Positions 4,631 to 7,219 of a stretch of DNA of 7,219 nucleotides are shown piece after piece; positions within the stretch are counted from its first letter, which is position 1, and each line of letters opens with the position of its first letter. A program made the translations under genes and the position numbers. This stretch comes from JBMNOI01 sp050942995 (lineage in GTDB: Bacteria > Chloroflexota > Anaerolineae > UBA1429). The notes beneath the pieces were generated by a model. The model was not told the origin of the DNA. It did not search any database and saw nothing but the letters and a program-made list of their open reading frames with translations. Location: the NCBI GenBank assembly GCA_050942995.1, contig JBMNOI010000161.1:1-7219 (forward strand), read 5' to 3'.

Positions 4631-5709
4631 TCGAGGAACACGATTTGCAGGCTCTGGTAGATTATGACGGTGACGGGCAGGTGTTGAGCGCGTATATCGA
4701 TACCAACCTGGCCCATCAGCAAAAAGAGTCGGTGATATTGCATCTCAAGGAGCAGGTCAAGCCGTTCGAGGAGGTAGCGGCCACCGAGATCGAGGCGGTC
4801 AATCGCTTTCTCAACTTTGAGTACGATTGGCAATCTCGCGGCGTTGCCGTGTTCGCATCGGGAGACACATACTGGCAGACGCTGTCTCTCCCGGGAGAGG
4901 TTGTCACACAGGCGCATTACGGCAAGCGGCCCACAGTGCGGCCCCTGGTGGATGTACTGGATCGATTGGGGCAGTACGCCGTCGCCGTAATGGATCGCCA
5001 GAACGTACGGCTATTCTCCGTCGCCTGGGGACGTATCACCGGTGAAAGCGAGAGCGTCGGCGAAGAGATCAAGCGACACAAGCAGGGGGGCTGGGCCGCG
5101 GCGCGCTATCAGCGCCGAGAGGATAACCTGGCTATGCACAACCTCAAGGGAGCGGTAGAGGCGATTCAGGCCTTTTGCGAGAAGAACGATTGTCAGCGCC
5201 TGGTGTTGGGAGGTAGCCAGGATGTGCTGGCACAGGTCAAAGAGATGTTGCCCCACTCACTGCGCGAGCGCGTGACGGGCGAGTTCAACATCGATGTACA
5301 GGCCACCCCCGCCGAGATCCTGGATCGCTCGTTGGATGTCGCCACCCAGTCCGACTGGGAGGAAGAGCAGCGCCTGGTGTCCGACGTCATCACGGCGGCG
5401 GCCAGTGGTGGGGCCGGGGTCATCGGCCTGGCCGACACTCTCTCGATGCTACATCAGGGGCGGGTACGTTTGCTGCTGATCGATGAGGCGTTGCACACGC
5501 CCGGATGGGTATGCCCGCAGTGCGGCTATGTTTCCACCGAACAGGGTGGATCATGCCCGCTGTGCCAGTACGACGCCATAGAAGAGACGTCCGATGTGGT
5601 GGATGTCGCGATATACAAAGCCCTGCAGACGAACACCGAGATCAACGTCATTCGCCAGAATCCCGAGTTCACCGCTGCCGGTGGGATCGGCGCGTTGCTT
5701 CGTTACTGA
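4627..5709 (+). CDS. Bacterial eRF1-like protein (baeRF group) with zinc ribbon
   Basis: The protein resembles the bacterial archaeo-eukaryotic release-factor families (baeRF; family 10 by recollection). These are predicted to hydrolyse peptidyl-tRNA or rescue ribosomes. It has 360 residues and is cytoplasmic. An N-terminal domain with LSAYIDTN (20-27) is followed by a middle segment with YAVAVMDRQNVRLFSV (117-132). The loop HKQGGWAAARYQRR (151-164) stands where eRF1 has its GGQ loop. The L7Ae-like C-terminal part runs from about 170, with LVLGG at 192-196, and a zinc ribbon sits at C296/C299 and C310/C313. The end, GGIGALLRY, is typical of the eRF1 fold. The start ATG overlaps the hspR stop by 4 nt, implying coupling to the repressor. 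Relatives, as I recall, have GGWSQ in the loop, so the catalytic Gln may be lost. Function is predicted, not shown. Confidence 0.75.
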   Translation: MIEEHDLQALVDYDGDGQVLSAYIDTNLAHQQKESVILHLKEQVKPFEEVAATEIEAVNRFLNFEYDWQSRGVAVFASGDTYWQTLSLPGEVVTQAHYGKRPTVRPLVDVLDRLGQYAVAVMDRQNVRLFSVAWGRITGESESVGEEIKRHKQGGWAAARYQRREDNLAMHNLKGAVEAIQAFCEKNDCQRLVLGGSQDVLAQVKEMLPHSLRERVTGEFNIDVQATPAEILDRSLDVATQSDWEEEQRLVSDVITAAASGGAGVIGLADTLSMLHQGRVRLLLIDEALHTPGWVCPQCGYVSTEQGGSCPLCQYDAIEETSDVVDVAIYKALQTNTEINVIRQNPEFTAAGGIGALLRY

Positions 5710-5715
5710 GCAAAG

Positions 5716-5746
5716 CGCCTGTGGAATAATCGATGGGTCACAGGCG
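5716..5746 (+). other. Hairpin in the baeRF-clpB gap
   Basis: CGCCTGTG (5716-5723) and CACAGGCG (5739-5746) are perfectly complementary across a 15-nt loop, just after the upstream stop codon. There is no T-tract. Its arms can alternatively pair with CACAGG at 5757-5762 and CCTGT at 5768-5772, parts of the next structure, so the two folds compete. Confidence 0.55.
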
Positions 5747-5750
5747 GCTC

Positions 5751-5828
5751 ACCCTGCACAGGATCGACCTGTAACAGCCCGGCCTCGTCCCACATCTGAC
5801 AGTGATGTAAAAGGGCCGGGCGCAGGGT
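5751..5828 (+). other. Predicted three-way-junction RNA in the clpB leader
   Basis: Three perfect helices abut. ACCCTGC (5751-5757) pairs with GCAGGGT (5822-5828). Directly inside are the hairpin ACAGG/CCTGT (5758-5762 with 5768-5772, 5-nt loop) and the helix GCCCGGCC/GGCCGGGC (5777-5784 with 5814-5821). The last encloses an inner hairpin, ACATC/GATGT (5792-5796 with 5804-5808). Only four bases (5773-5776) are unpaired at the junction. CCTGC of the closing helix can instead pair with GCAGG at 5870-5874, which overlaps the clpB ribosome-binding site. A thermosensor or other regulatory leader is possible. GC-rich sequence folds readily, so covariation is needed. Confidence 0.45.
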
Positions 5829-5835
5829 AGCGATG

Positions 5836-5843
5836 TCACGTGA
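5836..5843. promoter_or_regulatory. 8-bp palindrome upstream of clpB
   Basis: TCACGTGA is a perfect palindrome 41 nt before the clpB ATG. It could be a protein-binding site but is short. I found no acceptable -35/-10 pair in 5710-5884, so a clpB-specific promoter cannot be claimed. Confidence 0.15.
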
Positions 5844-5884
5844 TGATAGATACTTCGAAATGATGTGGGGCAGGAGTTTTAGCG

Positions 5885-7219
5885 ATGGCATTGAATATAA
5901 ATCGGTATACTGAAAAGGCTCAGGAAGCCATATTCCAGGCCCAGCAGCTCGCCGAGGACAGCAACAACACCCAGCTCGACATTCCCCATCTATTGATGGC
6001 ATTGCTCCGGCAAGAAGATGGCGTGGTGCCGCAGATTCTGCGGCATATGAACGTCCCCATCGACGGGATGATTCGAGACGTCGAGACTGAATTACAGCAA
6101 ATGCCCAGGGCATATGGCCCCATCCAACTGCAAATGGCCCAGCCTCTGGCCCAGGCGCTGCGAGCTGCCGAAGACGAGGCCGGCCGCATGCAGGATGAGT
6201 ACATCTCCACCGAACACCTTTTCTTGGGCATCATCACGGCGGCTAAAGGACGCCTGGCCGAGATGTTACGTCAACGTGACCTCTCGACCGAGCGTGTTTA
6301 CCAGGCGTTGACCGGCATCCGTGGGACTCGACGTATCACCGATCAGAACCCCGAGGACAAGTATCAGGCCCTCGAGCGTTACGCCCGTGACGTCACCGCG
6401 GCCGCCCGCCAGGGCAAGCTCGATCCGGTCATCGGGCGCGATGAAGAGATCCGCCGCATCATCCAGGTGCTCTCGCGCCGCACCAAGAACAATCCGGTGC
6501 TGGTCGGTGAGGCCGGTGTGGGCAAAACGGCCATCGTCGAGGGATTGGCCCTGCGCATCGTCAAAGGAGATGTGCCCAAGGGGCTGAAGGATAAACTCAT
6601 TATCGCGCTGGATCTGGGCTCGCTGGTGGCCGGAGCCAAGTACCGAGGCGAATTCGAGGAACGCCTCAAGGCGGTACTCAAGGAAGTGCAGGATTCGGCC
6701 GGCCGGGTGATTCTCTTTATCGATGAGCTGCATACCGTCGTAGGCGCCGGAGCCGCCGAGGGTTCGCTGGATGCGTCCAACATACTCAAGCCGTTGCTGG
6801 CCCGGGGTGAATTGCATACCATCGGCGCCACCACCATCAACGAGTATCGCAAATATATCGAAAAGGACCCGGCACTAGAGCGACGCTTTCAGCCGGTCTT
6901 TGTCGAGCCGCCTTCGGTAGAGGATACCATCAGTATCTTGCGAGGGCTCAAAGAGCGCTATGAGGTGCATCACGGTGTGCGCATTCAGGATGCCGCCCTC
7001 ATCGCCGCAGCGGTGCTCTCGGATCGGTACATCAGCGACCGATTTCTGCCCGACAAAGCCATCGACCTGGTAGATGAGGCCGCGGCGCGGCTGCGAATGG
7101 AGATCGATAGCTCGCCACGCGAGATCGACGAGCGCGAGCGACGCATTATGCAACTTCAGATCGAGCAGCAGGCGCTGGGGCAGGAGCGCGACGAAGCGTC
7201 GCGAGAGCGGCTGAACCGC
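5885..7219 (+). CDS. clpB: ClpB/Hsp104 disaggregase, N-terminal 445 codons (runs off the right edge)
   Basis: ClpB is a hexameric AAA+ unfoldase that pulls proteins out of aggregates together with DnaK and a J-protein. The frame from ATG 5885 stays open to the window end. The double Clp-N domain covers about 1-150, with TEKAQEAIFQAQQLA and STEHLFLGI. The first AAA+ module has Walker A GEAGVGKT at 208-215, the pore loop KYRG with Tyr253, Walker B ILFIDE with Glu281, and Arg fingers 333-334 in ERRFQ. EIDSSPREIDERERRIMQLQ, near 417-436, opens the coiled-coil M-domain, which separates ClpB from ClpA and ClpC. About 860 residues are expected in total, so the second AAA+ module is outside the window. 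AGGAG at 5872-5876 with 8-nt spacing fixes the start. It lies 175 nt after the baeRF-like gene, behind a structured leader. Confidence 0.97.
   Translation, partial: MALNINRYTEKAQEAIFQAQQLAEDSNNTQLDIPHLLMALLRQEDGVVPQILRHMNVPIDGMIRDVETELQQMPRAYGPIQLQMAQPLAQALRAAEDEAGRMQDEYISTEHLFLGIITAAKGRLAEMLRQRDLSTERVYQALTGIRGTRRITDQNPEDKYQALERYARDVTAAARQGKLDPVIGRDEEIRRIIQVLSRRTKNNPVLVGEAGVGKTAIVEGLALRIVKGDVPKGLKDKLIIALDLGSLVAGAKYRGEFEERLKAVLKEVQDSAGRVILFIDELHTVVGAGAAEGSLDASNILKPLLARGELHTIGATTINEYRKYIEKDPALERRFQPVFVEPPSVEDTISILRGLKERYEVHHGVRIQDAALIAAAVLSDRYISDRFLPDKAIDLVDEAAARLRMEIDSSPREIDERERRIMQLQIEQQALGQERDEASRERLNR

Noticed and set aside
5796..5830. CTGACA as a -35 box for a clpB promoter
   Set aside because: No -10-like hexamer at 16-18 nt; the expected position is GC-rich and lies within the predicted helices.
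6266..6817. 183-codon minus-strand frame opposite clpB
   Set aside because: It is antisense to the conserved AAA+ module of clpB; a long frame is expected there from GC-rich codon structure.

Overview
The window is a bacterial heat-shock / protein-quality-control locus. Its left end is a short AT-rich stretch of unrelated character. My hand count gives about 37% GC for positions 1-300, against roughly 58-60% in sampled lines of the rest. The gene content (HspR-type MerR regulator, zinc-finger-less DnaJ, anchored HtrA with one PDZ domain, a bacterial eRF1-like protein of the baeRF group, ClpB and two Hsp20s) is compatible with a Chloroflexota genome. That is an inference from gene content only; no rRNA or taxonomic marker is present.

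Layout. Positions 1-291 hold the tail of an unidentified gene and a complete 56-residue unidentified gene that overlaps it. At 315-401 a 28-codon stretch resembles the C-terminal region of type I restriction HsdR and looks like a remnant. A near-perfect rho-independent terminator (421-464) closes this block. A second hairpin (565-591) terminates the block arriving from the other side on the minus strand. Next come two tandem minus-strand Hsp20 genes (621-1070 and 1148-1594). A 294-bp divergent control region (1595-1888) carries two fully consensus sigma-70 promoters, one per direction. Each has TTGACA, a 17-nt spacer and TATAAT. A symmetric element sits at or near each promoter.

Rightward from 1889 runs dnaJ/cbpA - htrA - hspR - baeRF-like - clpB, the last cut by the window edge. 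Spacing is 29 nt, 100 nt (with a 10-bp perfect hairpin), a 4-nt ATGA overlap, and 175 nt. The final gap can fold into a three-way junction plus competing hairpins.

Working together: Hsp20s would hold unfolding proteins. The J-protein would recruit DnaK (not in this window) to aggregates, and ClpB would thread proteins out of them. HtrA would degrade damaged proteins outside the membrane. HspR probably represses the locus that encodes it. The eRF1-like protein, translationally coupled to hspR, is the least expected member and points to a link between translation release or ribosome rescue and aggregate clearance.

The most interesting leads are this baeRF-like gene, whose GGQ-type loop reads GGWAAA, the structured clpB leader, and the paired consensus promoters with palindromic elements.
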